Position numbers and translations under genes: made by a program
Part shown: positions 1 to 8,500 of the stretch, in pieces
Layout: each line of letters starts with the position of its first letter
Position numbering within the stretch: the stretch's first letter is position 1
Assembly: GCF_000252855.1 (NCBI RefSeq)
Contig: NC_017045.1
Span: forward strand, 1,984,001 to 2,048,000
Length of the DNA: 64,000 nt
Direction of reading: 5' to 3'
Origin: Riemerella anatipestifer ATCC 11845 = DSM 15868
Lineage (GTDB): Bacteria > Bacteroidota > Bacteroidia > Flavobacteriales > Weeksellaceae
The notes under the pieces: generated by a model
The model's database searches: none
Told to the model about the DNA's origin: nothing
Seen by the model: the letters and a program-made list of their open reading frames with translations, nothing else

Positions 1-320
1 TAATGAATCTTACGCAACAAGTGGAAGAAAAAAATAAAATTCTAAAAATAGGGCATTTAATTATTGATAGAGATAATTTTAAGGTAACCAAAGGCGATGA
101 AAGTTTTATATTACCTAAAAAGGAATTTGATTTGCTGAATCTTTTGGCGTCTAATACCGAAAAAGTATTTAAAAGAGAGGAGATTTTAGAAAAAGTATGG
201 GGGAACGATGTAGTGGTAGGAGAACGCACAATAGATGTTCATATCCGAAGATTAAGAGAGAAACTAGGCTCCAAAAGTATCCAAACACTTAAAGGAATTG
301 GTTATAAATTGATTATTTAG
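1..320 (+). CDS. OmpR/PhoB-type response regulator, C-terminal part (5' end outside window)
   Basis: This is the DNA-binding end of a two-component response regulator. The reading frame is open to the left edge, so the receiver domain lies outside the window. The visible 105 residues form a winged helix-turn-helix of the OmpR/PhoB class: a strand region around LKIGHLIIDRDNFKV, LPKKEFDLLNLLASN, the recognition-helix segment RTIDVHIRRLREKLG and the wing ending in GIGYKL. The histidine kinase gene begins 7 bases after the stop, so the two are almost certainly a cognate pair in one operon. The ATG at position 3 is an internal methionine in the linker, not a start. The signal sensed cannot be told from the sequence; PhoB-like phosphate sensing is one option by family resemblance. 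Confidence 0.93.
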   Translation, partial: MNLTQQVEEKNKILKIGHLIIDRDNFKVTKGDESFILPKKEFDLLNLLASNTEKVFKREEILEKVWGNDVVVGERTIDVHIRRLREKLGSKSIQTLKGIGYKLII

Positions 321-327
321 GTTAAAA

Positions 328-1350
328 ATGAAACCAAGTTCGCTTAGTATTGTAGCGTCTCTGTGTCTTACAGGTGCTATGGGGTTGGTGGTTTTTGCAT
401 TTGAATATGTAAAAACTAAAGACTGGTTTAATAATGTGGGCTTCATTGTTATTTTATTCGTTCTGTCGGTTATTTTCTTTATTAACTATACTATTGTTAG
501 TTTTTTATTTAGATTTTATGGTAAAGAAAAGATAAGGCAAATCTCTACTATTCTACCAGATGAAATTGCCACCGAAGACGAGAATATCAATTTTAAAGAA
601 CTAGGCGAACGAATTTCTGGACTTAGCGAAAAGGCAAGTTCAGAGATTGATATGATGAAGGAGATGGAACGCTACCGTAAAGAGTACATAGGTAACATAT
701 CACACGAGCTCAAAACTCCATTATTTTCTATACAGAGCTATGTGGGAACTCTTATAGATGGTGGTGTAGAAGACTTAGAAATCAGAGATAAATATCTGCA
801 CCGTATAGATAAATCTTTAGATAGATTGATGAATATCGTTAAAGATTTAGATATGATTAACCGCTTTGAGAGTGGGGAAATCACTCTTGAATTTGTAAAA
901 TTTGACCTCAATGTTTTGGTAAAGGAAATCTTTGATTTTTTAGATATAGAGGCTCAAAAGAAGGGCACTCAGCTAAGCCTTAAAAGTAATGGAGCTATAT
1001 GGGTTTTAGCCGATAAACAGAAAATATCACAAGTTTTACTCAATTTAGTTTCTAACGCAATACATTACGCTAATAGAGAGAAAGCGGTGGTAGAAGTTAT
1101 TACTTCAGTTCATAAAGATAAAGTAGTGGTAGAGGTTAAAGACAATGGTATGGGGATAAAACCAGAGATACTTCCCCGTATTTTTGAACGCTTTTATCGT
1201 GTAGAAAGCAGCCGAAACAGAAGGGAAGGTGGGTCTGGTTTAGGTTTAGCTATTGTAAAACACATCTTAGAAGCTCACGGGCAAAATATTGAAGCCAAAA
1301 GTGTGTATTTAAACGGAGCGAGTTTTATTTTTACTTTAGATAAAGCTTAG
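328..1350 (+). CDS. Membrane sensor histidine kinase (PhoR-like)
   Basis: This is the sensor kinase partner of the upstream response regulator. Two hydrophobic segments near the N-terminus (about residues 7-25 and 38-62) flank only about a dozen residues, so there is no real periplasmic sensor domain. The catalytic core is complete: H-box NISHELKTPL with phospho-acceptor His126, N-box around NLVSNAIHYA (Asn243), G1 box DNGMG (272-276), F-box FERFYR and G2 box GGSGLGLAIV (301-310). At 340 residues it is short, as is usual for Bacteroidota PhoR-like kinases. It should autophosphorylate on His126 and pass the phosphate to the regulator. With so small a sensory region it may sense a membrane partner or membrane state; this is an inference. 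Confidence 0.93.
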   Translation: MKPSSLSIVASLCLTGAMGLVVFAFEYVKTKDWFNNVGFIVILFVLSVIFFINYTIVSFLFRFYGKEKIRQISTILPDEIATEDENINFKELGERISGLSEKASSEIDMMKEMERYRKEYIGNISHELKTPLFSIQSYVGTLIDGGVEDLEIRDKYLHRIDKSLDRLMNIVKDLDMINRFESGEITLEFVKFDLNVLVKEIFDFLDIEAQKKGTQLSLKSNGAIWVLADKQKISQVLLNLVSNAIHYANREKAVVEVITSVHKDKVVVEVKDNGMGIKPEILPRIFERFYRVESSRNRREGGSGLGLAIVKHILEAHGQNIEAKSVYLNGASFIFTLDKA

Positions 1351-1432
1351 TTTAGAAATTATTTATTTGCATATTTATATAAAAATCCTTATATTAGCCC
1401 TATATCTTTAATCATAATAAATACAAACTACA

Positions 1433-2092
1433 ATGAAGAAAAACATTTTAAGCTTATTCTTTGCAACGAGCATTGGTCTGTTAGCTCTAAGTTCTTGCGG
1501 AAAAGATAAACCTCTTACTAGTGAATCTAATGAAGTTACCACTACTAAAGAGGGGCAAGTATATGCCATAGATACAGCAACCAGTAAGATAGAGTGGAAA
1601 GGCTATAAAGTAGTAAAGTCTGATAATACTAGCCACTTTGGAGATATTAAATTTGAAAGTGGGGAAATTACCGTAAAAGACGGTAAGCTAGAGAGTGGGA
1701 AATTCGTGGCGAATATGAACACTTTAGCGAACAGAGATATTACAGATGACGCAGAGAAATCGGCTAAATTAGATGGACATCTTAAAAATGAAGATTTTTT
1801 TGAGGTGGAAAAATTCCCAACATCATCTTTTGAAATCACTAAGGTTACAGAAACTACCGAAGGAGATTATAACACTCTTTTAGATGGTAATCTTACCATT
1901 AAAGGAATTACAAAACCAGTGCAATTTAAAGCTAATGTAAAGGTAGAGGAAGGCAAAGTAAGCATTAAAACTGAACCTACCGATATTAAGAGAGAAGATT
2001 TTGGAGTTAAATTCCAAATGCCTGTAGCAAACGGAGTTATTAAAAACGAAGTAACAGTACATGTAAGTATAGATGCTTCTCAATTAAAATAA
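1433..2092 (+). CDS. YceI family lipoprotein
   Basis: The 219-residue product begins with a lipoprotein signal peptide whose lipobox ends in LSSC, with Cys22 as the lipidated residue. From about residue 45 to the end it matches the YceI/TT1927b lipocalin-like fold: an opening YAIDTATSKIEWKGYKV, a central LKNEDFFEVEKFPTSSFEITKV and the LTIKGITKPVQF strand. YceI proteins bind long isoprenoids or amphiphiles in a beta-barrel; the ligand here is unknown. It sits alone, 82 bases after the kinase and before a strong bidirectional terminator. It is probably anchored in the outer membrane, facing the periplasm. Confidence 0.9.
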   Translation: MKKNILSLFFATSIGLLALSSCGKDKPLTSESNEVTTTKEGQVYAIDTATSKIEWKGYKVVKSDNTSHFGDIKFESGEITVKDGKLESGKFVANMNTLANRDITDDAEKSAKLDGHLKNEDFFEVEKFPTSSFEITKVTETTEGDYNTLLDGNLTIKGITKPVQFKANVKVEEGKVSIKTEPTDIKREDFGVKFQMPVANGVIKNEVTVHVSIDASQLK

Positions 2093-2112
2093 ATTTTACC
2101 TTTAGGGATTAA

Positions 2113-2143
2113 AAAAAGCCTCAGAATATTCTGAGGCTTTTTT
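2113..2143. terminator. Bidirectional intrinsic terminator between the YceI gene and mfd
   Basis: The stem AAAAAGCCTCAGAA pairs with its complement across a very short loop and is flanked by an A-run on the left and a T-run on the right. It can therefore end transcription of both convergent neighbours, the YceI gene on plus and mfd on minus. Confidence 0.9.
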
Positions 2144-2145
2144 AT

Positions 2146-5100
2146 TTAGTTGAGTATAGCTTGCAGAAGTTCATTCACTTCATCTACATCGTTAATATGG
2201 TCTTTTCTCATCATAAGCTGGTTGCCCTCTGCCGAATGTTTTTCTTTAAGACTTGCCTTTTGAGGATTTTGGCTTAGATACTGGATAATCTTTTTAAACT
2301 TTTCGGTTTGGTAAAATTTGTCTTGCGGATTGCTAGGGAAATAACCCAATAAAATACCATTTTTCATTACAATTTTTTCAAAACCAATAGCTGCGGCTAA
2401 CCATTTTAACTCTACTGATTTTAGTAGGTTGATGGCTTCTTCTGGCAATGACCCAAAACGGTCTTCTAGTTCTGCCTCAAAGCGCTTTAGTTCCTCTTTG
2501 TTATTTATTTCTGCAAGTTTTTGGTAGAGGCTTAGTCGTTCCTCGGTACTACTTACATAAGAGTCAGGAAGCATCAGCTCCAAATCGGTATCAATATTAA
2601 CATCTTTAGAGGATTTGAATAGTTTTTTGCGGTCTGCTTCGTTTTCAAAAAGGCTTTCAAACTCGGCATCGTTTTGTAGTTCTTCTAAGGCTTCTTGCAT
2701 TATCTTTTGATAAGTTTCAAAGCCCATTTCGTTGATAAATCCACTTTGCTCCGCACCGAGCAAATCACCAGCACCACGAATTTCAAGGTCTTTCATTGCG
2801 ATTTGGAAACCACTGCCTAAATCGGAAAATTGTTCTATAGCTTCAAGTCGTTTTCTAGCATCAGAAGTTACCATATCAAAAGGTGGTGTAATAAGGTAAC
2901 AAAAGGCTTTTCGGTTGCTTCTTCCTACTCGCCCACGCATCTGGTGGACATCTGCCATACCAAACCTTTGGGCATCGTTAATAAAGATAGTATTAGCATT
3001 GGGTACATCTACACCACTTTCTACAATCGTTGTAGAAACCAGTACATCATACCTTCCTTCCATAAAGTCTAATATGTTTTCTTCTAGCTGCTTACCGTCC
3101 ATTTGTCCGTGTCCTGTAATCACTCTAGCATCGGGGACGAGGCGTTGTATCATTCCCGCAATGTCTTTTAAGTTATCAATTCTGTTATTGATGAAATAGA
3201 CCTGCCCATCTCTTTGTAATTCGTAGGAAATGGCATCTCTTATAATTTCTTCATCAAAACCTATGAGTTGAGTTTCCACAGGTTGCCTGTTGGGTGGAGG
3301 TGTTTTAATTACGGATAAATCTCTCGCTGCCATTAGCGAAAATTGTAGCGTTCTAGGGATAGGCGTAGCGGTAAGCGTGAGAGTATCTATATTGGCTTTT
3401 AAAGTTTTAAGTTTGTCTTTTACAGAAACTCCAAACTTATGTTCTTCGTCTATAATGAGAAGCCCTAAATCTTTAAACTTGACTTTGTCGGAGGCAAGTT
3501 GATGGGTACCGATGATGATGTCAATTTTACCTTCGGCGAGTTTCTCTAGGGTTTCTCGTTTTTGTTTTGCTGTACGAAAACGATTGAGGTATGAAATATT
3601 AACAGGGAAATCTTTAAGCCTTTCTGCAAAACTTCGGTAATGCTGAAACGCTAAAATGGTAGTAGGTACAAGAACAGCAACTTGTTTACCATCTGTAGCG
3701 GCTTTAAAGGCGGCTCTTATAGCCACTTCGGTTTTACCAAATCCCACATCACCACAGACGAGTCTATCCATAATGGTATCGGCTTCCATATCTCGTTTAA
3801 CATCTAGCGTTGCCTTTTCTTGGTCTGGAGTATCTTCGTAGAGAAAGCTAGCCTCTAATTCATTTTGGAGGTAAGTGTCTGGTGTATAGGCGAAGCCTTT
3901 GGCGGTTTTCCTTTTAGCGTAAAGTTTTATAAGGTCAAATGCAATTTGTTTAACCTTGGCTTTAGTTTTATTTTTGAGGTTCTTCCACGAAGGAGAGCCT
4001 ATTTTGGAAAGTGTAATTTCTTTACCTTCGGCACCATTATATTTAGAAATTTTATGCAGGGCGTGTATGCTTACATAGAGCAAATCTCCGTTCTTGTAAG
4101 TCAATTTAAAACATTCTTGAGTTTTACCACCATTATTTACCTTTACCAGCCCCATAAACTTCCCGATGCCGTGGTCAATATGGGCAATGTAGTCGCCTAC
4201 TTTTAAAGACATTAAATCTTTAAGTGTGAGTTGTTCAGACTTGGCAAAAGTGTTTTTAGCTCGGTAGCGTTGGTATCTATCAAAAATTTGATGGTCAGTA
4301 TAGACAAGGATTTTGTGCTGGTGGTCTATAAACCCTTGATGCAGCTCCGATTTGAAAAACTGAAAAGAAATGGCGCTTCCCAAATCTTCAAAAATACTTT
4401 TCAGTCGTTCTTTCTGTTTTTCGGAGGAAAACGAAATCCATAAATTAAAGCCTTGCTTTTGTTTTTCTTCTAGGTCTTCTATGAGGAGTTCAAAATTCTT
4501 GTTAAAACTCGGTTGTGGGTTTTGTTTGAGTTCAATAAAAGGAGCTTGAGGAAGTTGTAACGATTGCGAGGTAAAATCTACCGTTCTAAACTTTTGATAG
4601 GTTTTAAAAAATACCTCGTCTGATATAAATAGTTCGTTGGGTTTTTGATGTTTGATGTCGGGGTTGAGTTGGGTATATTTTTCCTCTGCTTTTGTGTAAA
4701 AATCTCTGATGTAGTTAAGTCCTAGATAGGCATTTTTAGTAACAATAAAGCTATCTTTTGGCAGTAAGTCTAGGAACGGAACTTTGGTGCCTTGCACTGC
4801 AAAATTCATATTAGAAACCAATTGCAGACTTTCTACCTTACTTATGGATAGTTGAGTTTCAATATCAAAAGTTTTGATGCTTTCTACCTCGTTGCCAAAA
4901 AAAGTGATACGATAAGGCTTATCATTGGCATAGGAGAATACATCTACAATACCGCCTCTTACGGCAAACTCTCCTGGTTCGGAAACAAAATCGGTTAAGT
5001 GAAAATTAAACTGCTCCAATAGTTCGCCTGTAAAATCAAAATCTAGCTGGTAGCCCACCTTAATATGGTGAGAAATGGCTTTAAAATCTTCCTTTTTAAG

Positions 5101-5514
5101 CACCTTTTCACAAAGGGCAGCGTAGTGGGCTACAATAACTTTTGGCTCTGGATTGGCGTTGAGCTGATTAAGCACTTCGGTTCTTAATACCAAATTGGCA
5201 TTTTGTGTTTTTTCGGTTTGGTAAGGCTCTAGGTGGGTGGCAGGGAAATAGAGTACCTTATCTTCGCCGAGTAGTTCTTCCAGTTCTGTAGTGGTGTAGT
5301 GGGCATCTTCCTTATCATCTACTATAAGGAGGATAGGTTGGTTTTGGGTGAGGAATAGCTCGGCACAGATTAAACTTGGGCTAGAACCCGCCATTCCCTT
5401 TACAGAAATATGCTGATGATGAGGTAAAGCTTCCAAAACGGAGTTTCCGAATTGATGTTTTAGGAGGAAAGGTAAAAGGCTTTCGTGGATTGGGGATAAA
5501 ATCATATTACTCAA
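2146..5514 (-). CDS. mfd: Transcription-repair coupling factor Mfd
   Basis: Mfd displaces RNA polymerase stalled at DNA lesions and recruits UvrA. At 1122 residues it is full length. The UvrB-like N-terminal modules cover roughly residues 1-330, including VSEPGEFAVRGGIVDVFSY. The RNA polymerase-interacting domain lies around residues 430-500 (LKVGDYIAHIDHGIGKFMGL). The RecG-like translocase follows, with Walker A GDVGFGKTE at about 588-596 and Walker B DEEH at about 689-692, then motif VESGVDVPNAN and the QMRGRVGRS motif VI. The C-terminal TRCF domain ends the protein (LPDSYVSSTEERLSLYQKLAEI). It is transcribed alone on the minus strand. Confidence 0.98.
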   Translation of the reverse strand: MSNMILSPIHESLLPFLLKHQFGNSVLEALPHHQHISVKGMAGSSPSLICAELFLTQNQPILLIVDDKEDAHYTTTELEELLGEDKVLYFPATHLEPYQTEKTQNANLVLRTEVLNQLNANPEPKVIVAHYAALCEKVLKKEDFKAISHHIKVGYQLDFDFTGELLEQFNFHLTDFVSEPGEFAVRGGIVDVFSYANDKPYRITFFGNEVESIKTFDIETQLSISKVESLQLVSNMNFAVQGTKVPFLDLLPKDSFIVTKNAYLGLNYIRDFYTKAEEKYTQLNPDIKHQKPNELFISDEVFFKTYQKFRTVDFTSQSLQLPQAPFIELKQNPQPSFNKNFELLIEDLEEKQKQGFNLWISFSSEKQKERLKSIFEDLGSAISFQFFKSELHQGFIDHQHKILVYTDHQIFDRYQRYRAKNTFAKSEQLTLKDLMSLKVGDYIAHIDHGIGKFMGLVKVNNGGKTQECFKLTYKNGDLLYVSIHALHKISKYNGAEGKEITLSKIGSPSWKNLKNKTKAKVKQIAFDLIKLYAKRKTAKGFAYTPDTYLQNELEASFLYEDTPDQEKATLDVKRDMEADTIMDRLVCGDVGFGKTEVAIRAAFKAATDGKQVAVLVPTTILAFQHYRSFAERLKDFPVNISYLNRFRTAKQKRETLEKLAEGKIDIIIGTHQLASDKVKFKDLGLLIIDEEHKFGVSVKDKLKTLKANIDTLTLTATPIPRTLQFSLMAARDLSVIKTPPPNRQPVETQLIGFDEEIIRDAISYELQRDGQVYFINNRIDNLKDIAGMIQRLVPDARVITGHGQMDGKQLEENILDFMEGRYDVLVSTTIVESGVDVPNANTIFINDAQRFGMADVHQMRGRVGRSNRKAFCYLITPPFDMVTSDARKRLEAIEQFSDLGSGFQIAMKDLEIRGAGDLLGAEQSGFINEMGFETYQKIMQEALEELQNDAEFESLFENEADRKKLFKSSKDVNIDTDLELMLPDSYVSSTEERLSLYQKLAEINNKEELKRFEAELEDRFGSLPEEAINLLKSVELKWLAAAIGFEKIVMKNGILLGYFPSNPQDKFYQTEKFKKIIQYLSQNPQKASLKEKHSAEGNQLMMRKDHINDVDEVNELLQAILN

Positions 5515-5686
5515 TCTATAATAATAAAGATGTGCTAAAAATAAAGATAACGCTCTAGAGTTTTTCTAAAGCGTTGCCGAACGCAAAGTTAGTAAATTTT
5601 GTCTTACTTTACCGAGAATAGGCAGGTGGGTTTTGATTTATATGCTTAAAAATACCGTCGATGTTTAAATATGTTTAAAAAATCAT

Positions 5687-5694
5687 TAAATTTG
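5687..5694 (+). promoter_or_regulatory. Bacteroidota -7 promoter element of ruvX
   Basis: TAAATTTG matches the TAnnTTTG -7 box exactly. It lies inside the longest possible extension of the ruvX reading frame and ends only 9 bases before the ATG at 5704. It therefore decides the start and implies an mRNA leader of just a few bases. No clear TTTG -33 element was seen. Confidence 0.7.
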
Positions 5695-5703
5695 CACCTC
5701 TTT

Positions 5704-6117
5704 ATGGGACAGATATTAGCCATAGATTACGGTAAAGCACGCACGGGTATAGCGGCAACAGATGATATGAAGCTCATCGCTAGTGGGCTTGCCTCAGTGC
5801 CAACGGGAGAACTTTTGTCATTCTTATCCGAATATATCCACAATAATGCTGTAGAAGCTGTGGTTGTAGGTTATCCTGTGGATTTAAAGGGTAATGTCTC
5901 TGAAGTAGAAACTTCTATCTTAGAGTTTATAGAAAAGTTTAAAGTTCAATTTCCAGAGATAGAGGTTCACCGTTTAGATGAAAGATTTACCTCTAAGATG
6001 GCTTCTTTTTTTATCAGTCAGAGCGGGAAAAATAAAAAACAAAGACAAGAAAAAGGGCTTATAGATAAAATAAGTGCCACCATAATTTTACAAAACTTTT
6101 TAGAACAGAAAAGATGA
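5704..6117 (+). CDS. ruvX: Putative pre-16S rRNA nuclease / Holliday junction resolvase RuvX (YqgF)
   Basis: This 137-residue protein of the YqgF/RuvX RNase H-like family has the signature AIDYGKARTGIA with the first catalytic Asp, then VVVGYPVDLKG and the late acidic motif DERFTSKMA. The family processes the 5' end of 16S rRNA in E. coli and has been proposed as a Holliday junction nuclease. The frame could be extended to 5671, but that region contains the -7 promoter box, so ATG 5704 is preferred. Its stop overlaps the start of def by 4 bases (ATGA), so the two are translationally coupled. Confidence 0.93.
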   Translation: MGQILAIDYGKARTGIAATDDMKLIASGLASVPTGELLSFLSEYIHNNAVEAVVVGYPVDLKGNVSEVETSILEFIEKFKVQFPEIEVHRLDERFTSKMASFFISQSGKNKKQRQEKGLIDKISATIILQNFLEQKR

Positions 6118-6686
6118 TACTACCAATAAGAGCCTACGGCGACCCTGTACTTAGGAAGAAAGGACAAGATATTACACCAGATTATCCTAATCTAAAGGAG
6201 CTTATCCAAAATATGTTTGAAACTATGGAAGGAGCTCATGGCATAGGGCTTGCAGCACCGCAAATAGGGTTAGATATTAGACTTTTTATTGTAGATGTAA
6301 GACCTTTGGCAGAAGACGAAGATTACTTAGATATAGCTGATGAGCTTAAAGATTTCAGAAAAGTATTCATCAATGCCAAAATATTAGAGGAGACAGGGGA
6401 AGAGTGGAAGTTTAACGAAGGCTGCCTCTCTATACCAGAAGTAAGAGAAGATGTTAAAAGGAAAGACACCATCACGATAGAGTATTACGATGAAGATTTC
6501 AAAAAACACACAGAAACTTACTCCGATATTAGAGCCAGAGTCATACAACACGAGTACGACCACATAGAGGGCATTCTGTTCACCGATAAACTAAGTGCAC
6601 TCAAGAAGAAATTAGTGAAAGGAAAACTCAACAAAATATCGGCAGGAGAGGTAAGCGTAAGCTACAAAATGAGATTCCCTAAATAG
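6114..6686 (+). CDS. def: Peptide deformylase
   Basis: The enzyme removes the N-formyl group from nascent proteins. All three diagnostic motifs are present in the 190 residues: GIGLAAPQIG (motif I), EGCLSIP (motif II, Cys metal ligand) and QHEYDHIEG (motif III, two His ligands and the catalytic Glu). The acidic insert between motifs I and II (PLAEDEDYLDIADELKDF) is longer than in E. coli; length in this region varies within the family. It overlaps ruvX by 4 bases and lies 27 bases before the DUF5606 gene, so the three genes probably form one operon. Confidence 0.97.
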   Translation: MILPIRAYGDPVLRKKGQDITPDYPNLKELIQNMFETMEGAHGIGLAAPQIGLDIRLFIVDVRPLAEDEDYLDIADELKDFRKVFINAKILEETGEEWKFNEGCLSIPEVREDVKRKDTITIEYYDEDFKKHTETYSDIRARVIQHEYDHIEGILFTDKLSALKKKLVKGKLNKISAGEVSVSYKMRFPK

Positions 6687-6713
6687 ATTAAAATAAAGAT
6701 AAAAAACGAAGAT

Positions 6714-7136
6714 ATGCTTTTAGAAAAAATTATTTCAATTTCAGGAAAACCAGGGCTTTATAAATTAGTTTCTCAACTTAGAAATGGTTTTATTGTAGAA
6801 GATATTACTACTAAGAAGAAGCTAAGTATTTCTAACTCAAGCCAGGTAAGTCTTTTGGATAACATCGCAATGTTCAGTTTTGATAGAGAAGTGCCATTGT
6901 TTGAAGTGTTTGAAAACATCGCTAAAAACGAAAATTACGAGCAAACTATCAACCACAAATCTTCGGACGAAGAGCTCAGAGCATTTATGCTAAAATCTTT
7001 GCCTACTTATGATACAGAGCGAGTGTATGTGTCCGACATTAGAAAACTTGCCCAGTGGTACAACCTTTTGCAGAAAGCAGGTTACATTACACCTGATAGC
7101 TTTGTGAAAGAAGAAATAAACGAAGAAGAAAAATAA
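6714..7136 (+). CDS. DUF5606 family protein
   Basis: This 140-residue soluble protein matches the Bacteroidota family DUF5606 by its opening (LEKIISISGKPGLYKLVSQLRNGFIVEDI) and by the RKLAQWYNLLQKAG segment near the C-terminus. There is no signal peptide or membrane segment. Its function is unknown. Its place directly behind ruvX and def suggests a link with translation or ribosome maturation, but that rests on context only. An intrinsic terminator follows. Confidence 0.85.
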   Translation: MLLEKIISISGKPGLYKLVSQLRNGFIVEDITTKKKLSISNSSQVSLLDNIAMFSFDREVPLFEVFENIAKNENYEQTINHKSSDEELRAFMLKSLPTYDTERVYVSDIRKLAQWYNLLQKAGYITPDSFVKEEINEEEK

Positions 7137-7145
7137 AACAATCAC

Positions 7146-7179
7146 AAAAACTTTGCTGAATCTCTTAGCAAAGTTTTTT
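7146..7179 (+). terminator. Intrinsic terminator of the ruvX-def-DUF5606 operon
   Basis: AAAAACTTTGCT pairs with AGCAAAGTTTTT around a 9-base loop and the 3' arm runs into T6. It starts 10 bases after the DUF5606 stop. Confidence 0.88.
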
Positions 7180-7196
7180 GTTTAATAGAGCGAGGA

Positions 7197-7490
7197 GGGA
7201 ATTTAGGGTTCTAGGCTAAGTCGCCTAGGTTCGTTGGGAAGAGGTTGGGGCTAAATGTAAAGTCGTCTAGGTTAAGTTGGAAGTGTTTTAGGTTCTAGGC
7301 TAAGTCGTCTAGGTTCGTTTCTAAGTCGTCTAGGTTAAATAGGAAGTGCTTTAAGCTAAAGACCAAGTCGTCTATATTCTAAACCAAGTTGTCTAGGTTC
7401 GTTAGGAAGTAAATGACGTTCTGAACCAAGAGTTCTAGGTTCTAGACCAAGTCCACTAGGTTAAATTGGGAGTATTTGGGGTTGATTTAA
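7197..7490. repeat. Array of fourteen degenerate 21-bp tandem units
   Basis: Fourteen units fall on an exact 21-bp lattice, starting at 7197, 7218, 7239, 7260 and so on to 7470. There are two unit types. Type A, core AAGTCGTCTAGGTT, is at 7218, 7260, 7302, 7323, 7365, 7386, 7428 and 7449. Type B, core near AAGTGTTTTAGGTT, is at 7197, 7239, 7281, 7344, 7407 and 7470. The order is BABABAABAABAAB, so the right part has a 63-bp higher-order period (BAA). Units differ by substitutions but no indel breaks the phase. Read as heptads, the array gives K-S-S-R-(F/L)-x-x on plus and N-L-D-D-L-x-x on minus, but both frames carry stops at the same place in several units, so it is probably not coding. I do not recognise the element. 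Confidence 0.85.
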
Positions 7491-7675
7491 TAAAAAACAT
7501 AATTTATAAGCAAATTACCCTTTACAGACGCAAAATTAGCTTCTAAAAGTATAACTTTGCGATGCTAAAGTGCTAATGTGGGGCTTTACACTTTATATAG
7601 TGCTAATGATATGGCACCAAAATGTCTTTAGAAACTAATAAAATATTTGCAAAACCGCTTTAATAGATTTAATAT
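7491..7675. other. Gene-free leader region before mazG
   Basis: Together with the terminator and the 21-bp array this completes the 539-base gap between the DUF5606 gene and mazG. It holds a -7-like box TAACTTTG at 7552-7559, which gives a candidate promoter about 116 bases before mazG. Downstream is a small direct repeat, AGTGCTAATG, at about 7569 and 7600, and short inverted pairs (AAAGTG/CACTTT and GTGC/GCAC). This could be a structured mRNA leader. No open reading frame of note is present on either strand. Confidence 0.45.
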
Positions 7676-8449
7676 ATGACCACGAGAGAGCAACAACTAA
7701 ACGCCTTTGGAGAATTACTGGAGATTATGGATACCCTAAGAGCGCAATGCCCTTGGGACAGAAAACAAACCTTGCAAAGTCTAAGACACCTCACCCTAGA
7801 GGAAGTCTATGAGCTATCCGATGCCCTTCTGAACGAAGACCTAGACGAGATTAAGAAAGAACTGGGAGATGTCCTTTTACATTTGGTATTTTATGCCAAA
7901 ATAGGCTCGGAGCAGCAGCACTTTGATATAGGAGATGCCCTAAAATCACTCAACAAAAAACTCATTTTCAGGCATCCTCATATCTACGGCAATACAGAGG
8001 TAAAAGATGAGGAAGAGGTGAAACAAAATTGGGAAAAACTCAAACTCAAAGAAGGTAATCGTTCCATTTTGTCGGGCGTACCTAAAGGTTTGCCGTCTTT
8101 GGTAAAAGCATATCGTATTCAAGACAAGGTGCGGGGCATCGGTTTTGAGTTTCCAAATGCCGAAGCGGCGTGGAGCAAGGTAGAAGAAGAGCTACAAGAG
8201 TTTCACAATACCCAAAACCCACAGCAGAAAGAGCAAGAATTTGGCGATGTGTTGTTTTCTTTGGTTAATTATGCTCGGCTTTCGGGCATCAATCCTGATA
8301 CTGCCTTAGAGCGTACCAATCACAAATTCATCAGTCGCTTTCAAACGATGGAGGCTTTAGCTTCGCAGAAAAATCTCAACCTAGACAGCCTCTCTCTAGA
8401 AGAGATGGACTGCCTTTGGGAAGAAGCTAAAAAACAAGAGCAGTTATAA
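7676..8449 (+). CDS. mazG: Nucleoside triphosphate pyrophosphohydrolase MazG
   Basis: MazG hydrolyses (d)NTPs to monophosphates and pyrophosphate, cleaning the nucleotide pool and lowering (p)ppGpp in E. coli. The 257 residues carry two tandem all-alpha MazG domains. The first has CPWDRKQTLQSLRHLTLEEVYEL and the metal-binding EExxE-type helix; the second is around AAWSKVEEELQEF and EQEFGDVLFSLVNYAR. The length matches the E. coli-type protein. It follows the 21-bp repeat array and precedes aroE by about 50 bases. Confidence 0.95.
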   Translation: MTTREQQLNAFGELLEIMDTLRAQCPWDRKQTLQSLRHLTLEEVYELSDALLNEDLDEIKKELGDVLLHLVFYAKIGSEQQHFDIGDALKSLNKKLIFRHPHIYGNTEVKDEEEVKQNWEKLKLKEGNRSILSGVPKGLPSLVKAYRIQDKVRGIGFEFPNAEAAWSKVEEELQEFHNTQNPQQKEQEFGDVLFSLVNYARLSGINPDTALERTNHKFISRFQTMEALASQKNLNLDSLSLEEMDCLWEEAKKQEQL

Positions 8450-8471
8450 GTGGAAATTATTTAATAATCTT

Positions 8472-8479
8472 TACCTTTG
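8472..8479 (+). promoter_or_regulatory. -7 promoter element of aroE
   Basis: TACCTTTG is an exact match to TAnnTTTG. It overlaps the upstream TTG (8477) and ATG (8480) start candidates of the aroE frame. Transcription would begin only after those codons, so translation should start at the ATG at 8501. Confidence 0.6.
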
Positions 8480-8500
8480 ATGGTTATTAGGAACGAGTTT

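Noticed and set aside
3865-4206. Open frames antisense to mfd (also 2830-3502, 3656-3841, 4231-4443)
   Set aside because: They have no family signature, no promoter box and atypical composition; they are shadows of the mfd reading frame.
7197-7490. The 21-bp array as a CRISPR array or as a coding repeat
   Set aside because: Units are contiguous with no unique spacers and no cas genes are nearby, so it is not CRISPR. Both heptad frames hit stops at the same phase in several units (for example minus-strand TAG at 7211, 7295, 7379 and 7442), so it is not an open gene.
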